From assembly GCA_903837785.1 (NCBI GenBank), contig CAILVY010000087.1, forward strand, positions 1-43,820: a stretch of DNA of 43,820 nucleotides. The letters are read 5' to 3'. Positions 26,452 through 34,206 of the stretch are shown piece by piece. The notes beneath the pieces were generated by a model. The model was not told the origin of the DNA and ran no database searches. It saw only the letters and a program-made list of their open reading frames with translations. Position numbers and translations under genes: made by a program. Each line of letters starts with the position of its first letter. The first letter of the stretch is position 1. The DNA is from Candidatus Hydrogenedentota bacterium (GTDB lineage: Bacteria; Hydrogenedentota; Hydrogenedentia; Hydrogenedentales; CAILVY01).

Positions 26452-29400
26452 ATGGTAACTGGCTACCAAGAAGACGACCTGATCGAGCAGCCTGCCGTGG
26501 CGTTGTTCGAGGACCTCGGGTGGGCGACGTACAACGGCTACAACGAATTTTCTGAAGCCGGTGGCAGCCCCCTATTGCGGGAGACGCGGGGCGAGGTGGT
26601 GTTGGTGGCGCGCTTGCGGCAGGCGCTGGGGCGCCTGAATCCGGGTTTGTCGCGGGAGGCGATTGCGGGGGCCATCGAGGAGTTGCTGCGGGACCGGAGC
26701 GTCATGAACCCGGTGGCGGCGAACCGGGAGGTGTACCTCCTCCTGCGGGACGGCGTGCGGGTGGCGTTCCTTGATCCCAAGACGGGCGAACAGACCTCGG
26801 ACTACGTCCGGGTGATCGACTGGGATCGCGTCGAGAACAACGACTTCCTCCTGGTGAATCAGTTCTGGGTGACCGGGGAGATGCACACACGGCGTGCGGA
26901 CCTCGTGGGTTTCGTGAACGGGCTGCCGCTGCTGTTCGTGGAGTTGAAGGCGAACCACAAGAAGCTGAAGAGCGCCTTCGATGACAATCTCCGGGACTAC
27001 AAGGACACGATCCCGCAGATCTTCTGGTACAACGCGATCATCCTCCTGTCGAACGGCAGCGAGAGCATGATCGGAAGCGTGTCGGCGGCGTGGGAGCACT
27101 TCGCGGAATGGAAGAAGATCAACGATGAGGGCGAGGAAGGCGTCATCTCGTTGGAGACGATCATCCGGGGCACCTGCGAGCGGGCGCGCTTCCTGGACAT
27201 CGTGGAGAACTTCACCCTGTTCCAGGAGGTCCGGGGCGGGCTGGTGAAGCTGGTGGGCAAGAACCACCAGTACCTTGGCGTGAACAACGCCATCGCCGCG
27301 TTGGGGCGCGTGATGGGCATTACGGCCATCCCGTGCCGGGCGGAGCGGCCCGCGCTGGTGGCGCGTGCGGCGGAAGGGCCGGGGAACTACCAAGTCGGCA
27401 CGCACGGTCGGCTGGGCGTCTATTGGCACACGCAGGGCAGCGGGAAGTCGGTCTCGATGATCTTCTTCGCGCAAAAGGTGCTGCGGAAGGTGCCCGGCAA
27501 TTGGACCTTTGTGGTGGTGACGGATCGGGACGATCTGGACGACCAGATCTACAAGGAGTTCGCCCGCTCTGGGGCGGTGACGGAGACGGCGGCGCAGGCC
27601 ACAAGCGCGAAGCACCTGCGCCAACTCCTTGGCGAGAACCACCGCTACGTGTTCACGCTCATCCAGAAATTCCGCACGGAGAAGGGCGAGGCGCATCCCG
27701 TGCTGTCCGAGCGGCCGGACATCATCGTGATGACCGATGAGGCCCACCGGAGCCAGTACGACACCTTGGCCATGAACATGCGGACGGCCCTGCCGAAGGC
27801 GGCGTTCCTGGCCTTCACGGGCACGCCCCTGATCGCGGGCGAGGAACGGACCCGCGAGGTCTTCGGCGACTACGTGTCCGTGTACGACTTCGCCCAGTCC
27901 ATCGAGGACCGGGCGACGGTGCCGCTCTACTACGAGAACCGCATTCCGGAACTTCAACTCACCAACGACCACCTGAACGAGGACATCTATGCGGTGGTCG
28001 AGGCGGCGGAGTTGAACGATGAGGAGGAGAAGAAGCTGGAGCGGGAGTTCGCCCGGCAGTATCACCTGGTCACGCGGGACGACCGGCTGGAGGCCGTGGC
28101 GCGGGACCTTGTGGCGCACTTCATGGGGCGCGGCTTCCGGGGCAAGGCGATGGTCATCAGCATCGACAAGGCGACGGCGGTGCGGATGTTCAACAAGGTG
28201 CAGGCGCACTGGAAAGCGCACATGGCGGGGCTGGAGAAGCGGATGCGGCAGGCCGGGCCGGAGGACCGGGACCGGCTCGCGGCCGACCTGGAGTACATGC
28301 GCACGACCGACATGGCCGTGGTGGTGTCGCAGGGGCAGAACGAGATCGGCGACATGAAGAAGAAGGGGCTCAATATCAAGCCCCATCGGAAGCGGATGCT
28401 GGAAGAAGATCTCGACACGAAGTTCAAGGACCCCGAGGACCCGTTCCGGCTGGTGTTTGTGTGCGCGATGTGGATGACGGGCTTCGATGTTCCGTCGTGC
28501 TCAACGATCTACCTCGACAAGCCCATGCGGAACCACACGCTGATGCAGACGATTGCGCGGGCCAACCGCGTCTTCCGGGACAAGGTGAACGGCCTCATCG
28601 TGGACTATGTGGGCGTGTTCCGGAACCTCCAGAAAGCGCTGGCCATCTATGGGCCGGGCTTCACTCCTGGAGGCGGCGAAAGCGGAGGCCCGGTCAAACC
28701 CAAGTCAGAGCTTGTGGCGGAACTACGGCGGGCAATTGTGGAGACGGTGACGTACGCCCGCGGACAGGGCGTCGAAATCACGGCGGTCAAGGACGCGAAG
28801 GGCTTTGAGCGGGCGAAGCTGATTGATGACGCGGCGGAGAAGCTGCTGGTCTCCGACAAGGTCAAGAAGGGATACATGAACCGGGCGAACACCGTGGGGC
28901 GGTTGTTCAAGGCTATTCTGCCGGACGCGGACGCCGCGAAGCTGGCCCCCGATGTGACGCCGATTACCATCATCGCGCAGAAGATCGCGTCGCTCATGCC
29001 CGCCGTGGACATCTCGGACGTGATGGCCGAGATCGAGCGCATCCTCGACGCCTCCATCGCCACGGAGGGGTATATCATCCCCACCACGCCAGAGGAGAAG
29101 CTGATCGACCTGAGCGAGGTGGATTTCGAGGCGCTGACGCGGCTTTTCCATTCGGGGCAGAAGCGGACGGCCATCGAATGCCTCAAGGGGATTCTGGAAG
29201 AGCGCCTGCGTGAACTGGTGGAAGAGAACCGGACCCGAATCGACTTCCTCGAACGCTTCCGGGAGTTGATCGAGGACTACAACGCGGGCAGTGCAAATAT
29301 CGAAGAGATCTGGGCACAGTTGGTTAAGTTCGCACGAAGCCTCGACGCCGAAGCGAAGCGGCATGTCTCCGAACGGTTGACGGAAGAAGAGTTGGCCCTG

Positions 29401-29700
29401 TTCGACATTCTGACCAAGCCCAAGATGGACCTCACCGAAAAGGAACGGCAAGAGGTGAAGAAGGCTGCCCGCGAACTGCTGGACACCCTGAAGGCGGCGA
29501 AGCTGGTCATCGACTGGCGGAAGCGCCAGTCGGCGCGTGCGGCCGTCCGCCACCACATCGAGGTCTATCTCGACTCGAACCTGCCCGACCGCTACAGCCG
29601 GGAACTCTACAGCGGGAAGTGCGAGGCCGTGTATCAGCACGTCTACGATTCGTACTACGGCGGCGGGAGGAGTGTGTACGCAAATCTTCGTTGCTCGTAA
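26452..29700 (+). CDS. hsdR: Type I restriction endonuclease/translocase subunit
   Basis: The protein has 1082 residues. The N-terminal PD-(D/E)XK nuclease has D150 in RRADLVGFVNG and E164-x-K166 in FVELKAN. The SF2 translocase follows, with Walker A TQGSGKS (327-333), DEAH (429-432), FTGTPL, and motif VI QTIARANR (699-706). A long helical C-terminus (about 740-1082) should dock on the HsdM-HsdS core. All catalytic residues are present, so cleavage of unmodified DNA after translocation is expected. Its GC-rich composition matches hsdM, which argues that hsdM and hsdR arrived together and the helicase between them came separately. No strong ribosome site is visible before the ATG. Confidence 0.94.
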   Translation: MVTGYQEDDLIEQPAVALFEDLGWATYNGYNEFSEAGGSPLLRETRGEVVLVARLRQALGRLNPGLSREAIAGAIEELLRDRSVMNPVAANREVYLLLRDGVRVAFLDPKTGEQTSDYVRVIDWDRVENNDFLLVNQFWVTGEMHTRRADLVGFVNGLPLLFVELKANHKKLKSAFDDNLRDYKDTIPQIFWYNAIILLSNGSESMIGSVSAAWEHFAEWKKINDEGEEGVISLETIIRGTCERARFLDIVENFTLFQEVRGGLVKLVGKNHQYLGVNNAIAALGRVMGITAIPCRAERPALVARAAEGPGNYQVGTHGRLGVYWHTQGSGKSVSMIFFAQKVLRKVPGNWTFVVVTDRDDLDDQIYKEFARSGAVTETAAQATSAKHLRQLLGENHRYVFTLIQKFRTEKGEAHPVLSERPDIIVMTDEAHRSQYDTLAMNMRTALPKAAFLAFTGTPLIAGEERTREVFGDYVSVYDFAQSIEDRATVPLYYENRIPELQLTNDHLNEDIYAVVEAAELNDEEEKKLEREFARQYHLVTRDDRLEAVARDLVAHFMGRGFRGKAMVISIDKATAVRMFNKVQAHWKAHMAGLEKRMRQAGPEDRDRLAADLEYMRTTDMAVVVSQGQNEIGDMKKKGLNIKPHRKRMLEEDLDTKFKDPEDPFRLVFVCAMWMTGFDVPSCSTIYLDKPMRNHTLMQTIARANRVFRDKVNGLIVDYVGVFRNLQKALAIYGPGFTPGGGESGGPVKPKSELVAELRRAIVETVTYARGQGVEITAVKDAKGFERAKLIDDAAEKLLVSDKVKKGYMNRANTVGRLFKAILPDADAAKLAPDVTPITIIAQKIASLMPAVDISDVMAEIERILDASIATEGYIIPTTPEEKLIDLSEVDFEALTRLFHSGQKRTAIECLKGILEERLRELVEENRTRIDFLERFRELIEDYNAGSANIEEIWAQLVKFARSLDAEAKRHVSERLTEEELALFDILTKPKMDLTEKERQEVKKAARELLDTLKAAKLVIDWRKRQSARAAVRHHIEVYLDSNLPDRYSRELYSGKCEAVYQHVYDSYYGGGRSVYANLRCS

Positions 29701-29792
29701 TGTCTCGTGGCAAATGTTTCGAGCTAGATGAAGTGCGAGTTAGGGGATGTTTTCTGACGGCGTGCATTGAATCTTGAACGGAGGAAAAGATC

Positions 29793-30482
29793 TTGTCAAA
29801 CGACTGGATGCAATATGGGCTCGGCGTCCTGTTTTGGGTCTGCGTTTTATCTATCGCCTATTTCGTTCAGCGTCAGAAGAAATGGAACGGTAGGAGAGCA
29901 TATTTGCAGGACTGCGCAACTAACAGTCTCGCACGCGGCGACCCTCTTGGTGCGCTGATGATGGCATGTGAAATGAGCGGCATGAAGGATGAGTATCATG
30001 CACACTACCTGAGAGCCCAAGCGTTGGAAGAGCTTGGCAAGTATAGACTTGCGGCCGAGGCTTACAGGGAAGCAAGAATGCGTTTGTATTCTGCGCATCT
30101 AGTGAACACGGAACCATGGGTAATCTCCCTTCTCTATCGTGAAGCCTATGCACTCTCTAGATGCATGGTGTGGGAATTTGCATATAAGAGATCAAACGAA
30201 GCTGTAAAGATGATTGCAACTCACCCGTCGCTCAGATTCAACAATGGCGATGACCTGGAAGCTGAGATCCGAAAAGTGAGGATGTTTGCATCACTATCGT
30301 ATTTCAAAGGAAGCACAGCGTTTGAGAAGGCGACTAAAGATGCGATGTGGTTGATGGGCAATGCCACGAATGTCGCTCAAATTGAAGTGGGCAGGGCCGT
30401 GCTCGCCGTGTGCGATAGTCTGGTGCCGCTGACGTGCGAAGTCATGGCCGGACTTTATCAGATGGAACGGGAGTTGAATTGA
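29793..30482 (+). CDS. Membrane-anchored TPR-like protein of unknown function
   Basis: The protein has 229 residues. The start is TTG, set by GGAGG 8 bp upstream. An N-terminal helix (GLGVLFWVCVLSIAYFV, residues 9-25) anchors it, followed by a basic stretch QRQKKWNGRR, so the bulk should lie in the cytoplasm. Residues about 40-100 have TPR-like helix pairs (HAHYLRAQALEELGKYRLAAEAYREARMR). The rest is helical and unassigned. It follows hsdR by 92 bp and converges on the next gene. Being AT-richer than hsdR, it looks like separately acquired cargo. A defence role would be guilt by association only. Confidence 0.7.
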   Translation: MSNDWMQYGLGVLFWVCVLSIAYFVQRQKKWNGRRAYLQDCATNSLARGDPLGALMMACEMSGMKDEYHAHYLRAQALEELGKYRLAAEAYREARMRLYSAHLVNTEPWVISLLYREAYALSRCMVWEFAYKRSNEAVKMIATHPSLRFNNGDDLEAEIRKVRMFASLSYFKGSTAFEKATKDAMWLMGNATNVAQIEVGRAVLAVCDSLVPLTCEVMAGLYQMERELN

Positions 30483-30539
30483 ACAATATCCTTTGCCCCA
30501 AAGGACACTTGGTGCCGCGACGCTTTGAGAATCTAACTA

Positions 30540-31190
30540 TCAGGTTCGAAGCAGATCGTCTAACTGGTAGTTGCGGTAGATCTCCTGTTTTGCGGCTGAG
30601 AAGTCCATCTGCCTCATGTTCGCGCAAGTTGAAAGTGCAATGTCGAGAGATTTGCCAAGATCGTATCGGTTTTCCACCTCGAAAAACCCCACCTGTTGTC
30701 CAGCATCATCAACGAGTATGACATGCCAATGAGATTGACGTGCAAGCTTACGCATTGTGATTACATGCTGGGGTTCAAACAAGTTCATGTATGATTCGTT
30801 GACGGCAAACCACCCATTTCGATTATTTGGGTCGTCCACGATGAAGAGCATGAAGAGAACTGGTCCGTAACTGGTGTTGAGCAGACCAATCTTGAACTTC
30901 AGCACAAAAGGCTTGATACGAGCCAAGTCGTAAATGAAGGGTGTGTGATCTATCCAAAGGATGGCCATCTCAGGCCCAACCTGATCATCAAGGACTAGCG
31001 GGACTGGTATAGTGCCCTCTCCCGCAAGGATTTGTGGTGGCACAGTGCTTAGGTCAAAGCCTGCTTTACCCTCAGTCCACTTGTTGACGAAGATACCGTC
31101 CGATCTTGATGGCCTTCGAGAAACGGACGGCGCGATGTCGGTAACGTTTTCGCCCCCCAGCAAACGAGACAATCTTCTCAGCAATGACAT
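30540..31190 (-). CDS. Uncharacterised cargo protein
   Basis: The protein has 216 residues, with GGGAGGGAAG before the ATG. I do not recognise a family. It begins with a basic segment (SLLRRLSRLLGGEN) and then has a mixed alpha/beta body with repeated hydrophobic strands: AILWIDHTPFIYDLARI, VLKFKIGLLNTSYGPVLFML, HWHVILVDDAGQQVGFFEVEN. It ends in a helical region (MRQMDFSAAKQEIYRNYQLD). No signal peptide or catalytic motif is evident. It is transcribed toward the TPR-like gene with 57 bp between stops, and its promoter would lie in the gap before the integrase. Confidence 0.65.
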   Translation of the reverse strand: MSLLRRLSRLLGGENVTDIAPSVSRRPSRSDGIFVNKWTEGKAGFDLSTVPPQILAGEGTIPVPLVLDDQVGPEMAILWIDHTPFIYDLARIKPFVLKFKIGLLNTSYGPVLFMLFIVDDPNNRNGWFAVNESYMNLFEPQHVITMRKLARQSHWHVILVDDAGQQVGFFEVENRYDLGKSLDIALSTCANMRQMDFSAAKQEIYRNYQLDDLLRT

Positions 31191-31765
31191 TCTTCCCTCC
31201 CCTGGATTTCGTGTCTAGCCGCAACGCCTACCAGCAGGATCGGCGTCATGATCTACCACTTGGTCACGTGTTGTAACCAGGCTGGCATTGTGCCTAATTG
31301 ACACGTAACGTTAGCAAAACGCCTTTGCCGGATTCAACCAGCACACCTATTTGCGCCAATGCCGAAAAAACCAGCCGCAATGCGGGGCGGGGGGATGGCA
31401 CGTCTCAAGGGGCGCATTCCCCCTGGAGGGGGGGCTGCCACCCGTTTCATCCGTGCGCCTCGTTGCCTTCGTTCCGCCTTGCCCCTCCCCCGGTCTCCCG
31501 TTTCGCGCCGACACCACCTTCGTTGCGGTGGCCGCGTTCATCCTTGGCCAGGGGACGGCAGACGGAGCCCCGCCTCACCACATCCGCACGCATGATGCTG
31601 GATCGGGGAAGAGAAAGTGCTTGACTTTCGTATTACGATATAGTAAACTAGTGCAAAAGCCAAACAAGGTCCAAGCCCATCCAAGATCGTCTCAAGCCCA
31701 GAGCAGCACACGGACCGCCGTACTTCGGTTGAGCCCGTTTCCAGGCAGAAAGGAGACTGAGACCC
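31191..31765. other. Gap between cargo and integrase, holding a repeat arm
   Basis: This 575-bp region has no convincing gene. Its centre (31346-31498) is one arm of a diverged inverted repeat whose other arm is outside the element. The right end carries the integrase ribosome site AAAGGAG at about 31747-31753. TTGACT at 31621 with TATAGT at 31639 is 12 bp apart, too close for a standard promoter. Confidence 0.45.
31346..31498 (+). repeat. Inverted repeat, arm A (inside the element)
   Basis: About 150 bp beginning CCTATTTGCGCCAATGCCG match the reverse complement of 33401-33552. The first 100 bp are close to identical and the remainder is diverged. Each arm has an internal GC-rich hairpin around CCCCCTGGAGGGGGG. 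It may be a dispersed genomic repeat or structured RNA element. Short frames across it carry no recognisable protein. Confidence 0.65.
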
Positions 31766-32992
31766 ATGGCAGGCGTTCGACGCACCCGCGACAAGACCGG
31801 CAAGCTCCACACGAAATGGCGGCTCTGGTTCTATGACTGCGAGGGAAAGCGCCGCTGGCGTACCGGCACCGCCTCGAAACCCGAGTCCCTCGCCATGGCC
31901 ACGCGTCTCGAAGAGGAGCACCGTCAGGTCCGCCTGGGCTTCCGGCCACGTTCCAAGGCGAGCAGTGAGCAGCGCCTCTTCGATGAGGCCAAGAACGAGT
32001 ACATTGCTTGGGGCGAGGCGCAGGGTGGGCGCAATGGCTTTCCCTGGGGGCCGAAGCATGCGGCTACGCGACGCCGCCATCTGCCGTGGTGGAAGGAACG
32101 GCTTGGCCTGCTGCATGTGACTGACCTCACAGGTGCCCTTCCCCGCGTCGAGCAGGCGCTCAGGGGCCTCAAGGCGGACGGGAAGAGCGGCAAGACCCTT
32201 CAGAACTTCTCCGAGTCCCTGGCGGCGTTCTGTGACTGGTGCGTGCAGCGCGGCTACCTCGATGCCGACCCCTTGAAGGGCCTCAAGAAGTTCGACCGGA
32301 CGCCGGGCGAGCTCCGGCGGGCATTGACCCTCGCTGAGGTCCAGGCGCTTCTTGAATGCGTTCCCTTCGAGCGGCGGATCGTTTACGGGGTGGCGCTCGC
32401 CACGGGGTTGCGGGTGCGGGAACTGGAGTCGCTCCGGGTGCGGCATCTGGACGTGGCGCAAGGGGGCCTCGTTCTGGAACCCGCCTGGACGAAGAATCGC
32501 AAGGGCGGATTCCAGCCAGTTCCAGTGGGGCTGATGGCGGAACTGGCATCACTCGCCAAGGACAAGGCCGCAAGTGAGCCGCTGCTCCCGATGCCTGGCC
32601 ATGCCGCCCGCCGCCTGGACTTCGATCTGAGGCACGCAGGCATCGCGAAGTGGACGGATGAGGGCAAAGTGGACTTCCATGCCTTCCGGACCACGTACAC
32701 GACCCTGCTCCTGGACAGCGGTGCGCACCCCAAAGAAGTCCAGACCCTGCTGCGCCATTCCACCCCGGAGATGACCATGAACGTCTATGCCCGCACCCGC
32801 CCCGAACGGCTGCGGCAGGTGGCGGATTCTCTGGGGAATGCGGTCGATCTGGCGCACTTGCGTGCAACTAGCGTGCAACGGGAATCCAACTCATTTCAGG
32901 GTGATTGCGTAACCCATTGTGGCGCAAGGACTAACGGAGCGATCTTTAATCCGGTGGCCGCGGGTTCGAGTCCCGCCCCGCCTACCATGTAA
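31766..32992 (+). CDS. int: Tyrosine integrase with 3' end in the att site
   Basis: The protein has 408 residues, with AAAGGAG 10 bp before the ATG. An N-terminal arm-binding region (RRTRDKTGKLHTKWRLWFYD) and a SAM-like core-binding domain (about 70-180) precede the catalytic domain. All catalytic residues are present: R216 in GLRVREL, K243, H305 and R308 in HAFR, H331 in LLRHS, nucleophile Y341 in NVYAR. The last 15 residues (394-408, FNPVAAGSSPAPPTM) are encoded by the tRNA repeat and the stop TAA straddles its edge. It catalyses recombination between the tRNA attB and the element attP. In the circular form the frame would extend by 103 residues. Confidence 0.92.
   Translation: MAGVRRTRDKTGKLHTKWRLWFYDCEGKRRWRTGTASKPESLAMATRLEEEHRQVRLGFRPRSKASSEQRLFDEAKNEYIAWGEAQGGRNGFPWGPKHAATRRRHLPWWKERLGLLHVTDLTGALPRVEQALRGLKADGKSGKTLQNFSESLAAFCDWCVQRGYLDADPLKGLKKFDRTPGELRRALTLAEVQALLECVPFERRIVYGVALATGLRVRELESLRVRHLDVAQGGLVLEPAWTKNRKGGFQPVPVGLMAELASLAKDKAASEPLLPMPGHAARRLDFDLRHAGIAKWTDEGKVDFHAFRTTYTTLLLDSGAHPKEVQTLLRHSTPEMTMNVYARTRPERLRQVADSLGNAVDLAHLRATSVQRESNSFQGDCVTHCGARTNGAIFNPVAAGSSPAPPTM
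32945..32990 (+). repeat. Right attachment site: tRNA 3'-end copy
   Basis: It is identical over 46 bp to 12444-12489 and includes the T-arm and CCA end of the same tRNA. The base before it differs from the left copy (CTTTAA versus TTTTAA), which fixes the repeat boundary. No 5' tRNA half precedes it; the integrase coding sequence does. Host-side DNA with a hairpin follows directly. Confidence 0.88.
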
Positions 32993-32998
32993 ACCACT

Positions 32999-33032
32999 GC
33001 GCGCCAAGCTTTTATAAATGCGCTTGGCGCGC
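32999..33032 (+). terminator. Hairpin just outside the right att site
   Basis: GCGCGCCAAGC (32999-33009) and GCTTGGCGCGC (33022-33032) form a perfect 11-bp stem with a 12-nt loop, followed by TTGCTTTATG. It starts 9 bp after the tRNA repeat. It is most likely the original tRNA transcription terminator on the host side, and it would also terminate integrase transcription in the integrated state. Confidence 0.65.
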
Positions 33033-33206
33033 TTGCTTTATGCCCATTCGGGCTGGGGGTCCACTGGGGGTCCACGAAGTTTCATTTCGAGGTTACGGGG
33101 CGATTCTGTGATCCCATCCATGCATAGTGCTGATGCCGCGCATTGAGTTGAGGCGAATCGGATTTGACCGGTCGCACAACGTCAACACAGAGAAAGGACG
33201 ATCAGC

Positions 33207-33377
33207 ATGAGTATCGAGACAGAAGAAGTGGTCCCGTTGAAGGAGGCCATCAAGTTCTTCCGCGGCCCAAGGCCACATTACTCCGCAATCTGGCGATGGT
33301 GCACAAAAGGTGTGGGACCAGGCAGAGGGGCGAGGCTTGAGCACATTCGCGTCTACGGCAAGGCAAGACAAATCTGA
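33207..33377 (+). pseudogene. DUF1580-like small HTH protein, shortened
   Basis: This 56-residue frame has GAAAGGA before the ATG. VPLKEAIKFFRGPRPHYSAIWRWCTKGV then ARLEHIRVYGKARQI matches the pattern of the planctomycete DUF1580/excisionase-like proteins, whose helix-turn-helix reads TLWRW...KG and is followed by a beta wing. Those usually continue with an S/T-rich strand and a C-terminal helix that are absent here, so it is probably truncated. It lies just outside the element and could be a leftover from another mobile element in this hotspot. Confidence 0.55.
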
Positions 33378-33969
33378 ACCAGGTTGCGCAGGCAGGGAGG
33401 AGACCGGGGACAAGGACGGTGGCCAGGAGAAAGTGGTGTGGGTGACGAACGCAAGGGACGCATACCCCCCTCCAGGGGGAACGCGTCCCTTGAGACGTGT
33501 CTTCCCCCCGCCTCGCATTATGGCTGGCTTTTCGGCATTGGCGCAAATAGGGGGCGCGGGGAGGGAGGATACGCTCAACAGCGCAGCGGCGTCGGGGCGG
33601 TTGATGGCCCGGCAACAGTGTCATCGCGTCTCCTGGGGCAATCTGGAGCCTCGCGTCAAACACGGAGGGTCAGTGAAGAAGGTATGTGGCGACGCGAAGG
33701 GTTAGGCCAGATTAGCCAAGAAGGCCGGAGAGTACGCCGGTATCTCCGCAGCGCCGATGTTGCACCGGGGTGCACTTCTTGCATACACTGGCGCGGCACC
33801 TGTGCTCCCAGTGTAGGGTGTATGGGTGGTCGCGGGTGTTTCGGGAAGAAAACGCCGGTTGCGCCACTTGCTGAGGCACATTGTCCGGGCAATCGTCGCA
33901 GGTAGACGGAGTGGGAGAATGGCGAGTATTCATGAGGTGGCGGGTTTTCTGTGAAACATCGCGGATGAA
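33378..33969. other. Gene-poor stretch containing the outer repeat arm
   Basis: I see no supportable gene in these 592 bp. The section 33401-33552 is the second arm of the inverted repeat. Frames on both strands are short, unprotected by ribosome sites and not protein-like. The end, near 33905-33953, may hold eroded sequence of the DUF4145 gene that follows. Confidence 0.45.
33401..33552 (-). repeat. Inverted repeat, arm B (outside the element)
   Basis: Its reverse complement matches 31346-31498. The stem GGGACGC...GCGTCCC around a CCCCCT/GGGGGG core gives this arm a stronger internal hairpin than arm A. The two arms flank the integrase gene, the right att site and the adjacent hairpin. Confidence 0.65.
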
Positions 33970-34206
33970 GTGCTGCGAAATGACGTCATGGGGTTCTTGG
34001 CCAGGGAGAGCGTCGAGTTCCTGCACTCGACACGATTGCTCGGGAACATGGCTGCTCACGAAATGCAGGTTCCGTCGAAGGAGAACCTCAATACTGCGAT
34101 CGAGGTTGTGGAGCACTTACTTGTGGGTGTCTATATTCTGCCGCAAAAAGCAAGTGATCTCCCTAAGAGGGGAACGAATGCAGAACAGGCGGAGGAGGCG
34201 TCATGA
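33970..34206 (+). pseudogene. C-terminal fragment of a DUF4145 protein
   Basis: The frame encodes FLARESVEFLHSTRLLGNMA then AHEMQVPSKENLNTAIEVVE and HLLVGVYILPQKA, the well-conserved end of DUF4145, a domain common near restriction genes and inside some HsdR proteins. The N-terminal two thirds are missing: the frame hits a stop at 33952. A GTG at 33970 could start translation but has no clear ribosome site. Its stop overlaps the next gene's ATG (ATGA at 34203-34206), so the fragment once formed an operon with it. Confidence 0.6.

Larger units (their letters stand above)
12444..32990. mobile_element. 20.5-kb integrative element in a tRNA 3' end carrying a type I restriction cluster
   Basis: The element is defined by perfect 46-bp direct repeats of a tRNA 3' end at both borders and by a tyrosine integrase whose 3' end lies in the right repeat. 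It carries a D5/P4-like SF3 helicase, an excisionase-like HTH protein, palindromic iteron-like repeats and a defence block (hsdM, DUF1016 nuclease, hsdS, giant SF1 helicase, hsdR). No capsid, tail, terminase or conjugation gene is visible, so it is a satellite-like or integrative island rather than a complete prophage. GC content looks uneven by eye: hsdM and hsdR are GC-rich, while the helicase gene and the two right-end cargo genes are more AT-rich, which suggests cargo of mixed origin. Confidence 0.85.

Noticed and set aside
26572..28386. 604-codon open frame antisense to hsdR
   Set aside because: His/Arg/Val-rich shadow of hsdR's third-position GC; no domain or start signal.
12444..32990. 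Complete prophage
   Set aside because: No terminase, portal, capsid or tail gene can be recognised; only integration, replication and defence functions are present.
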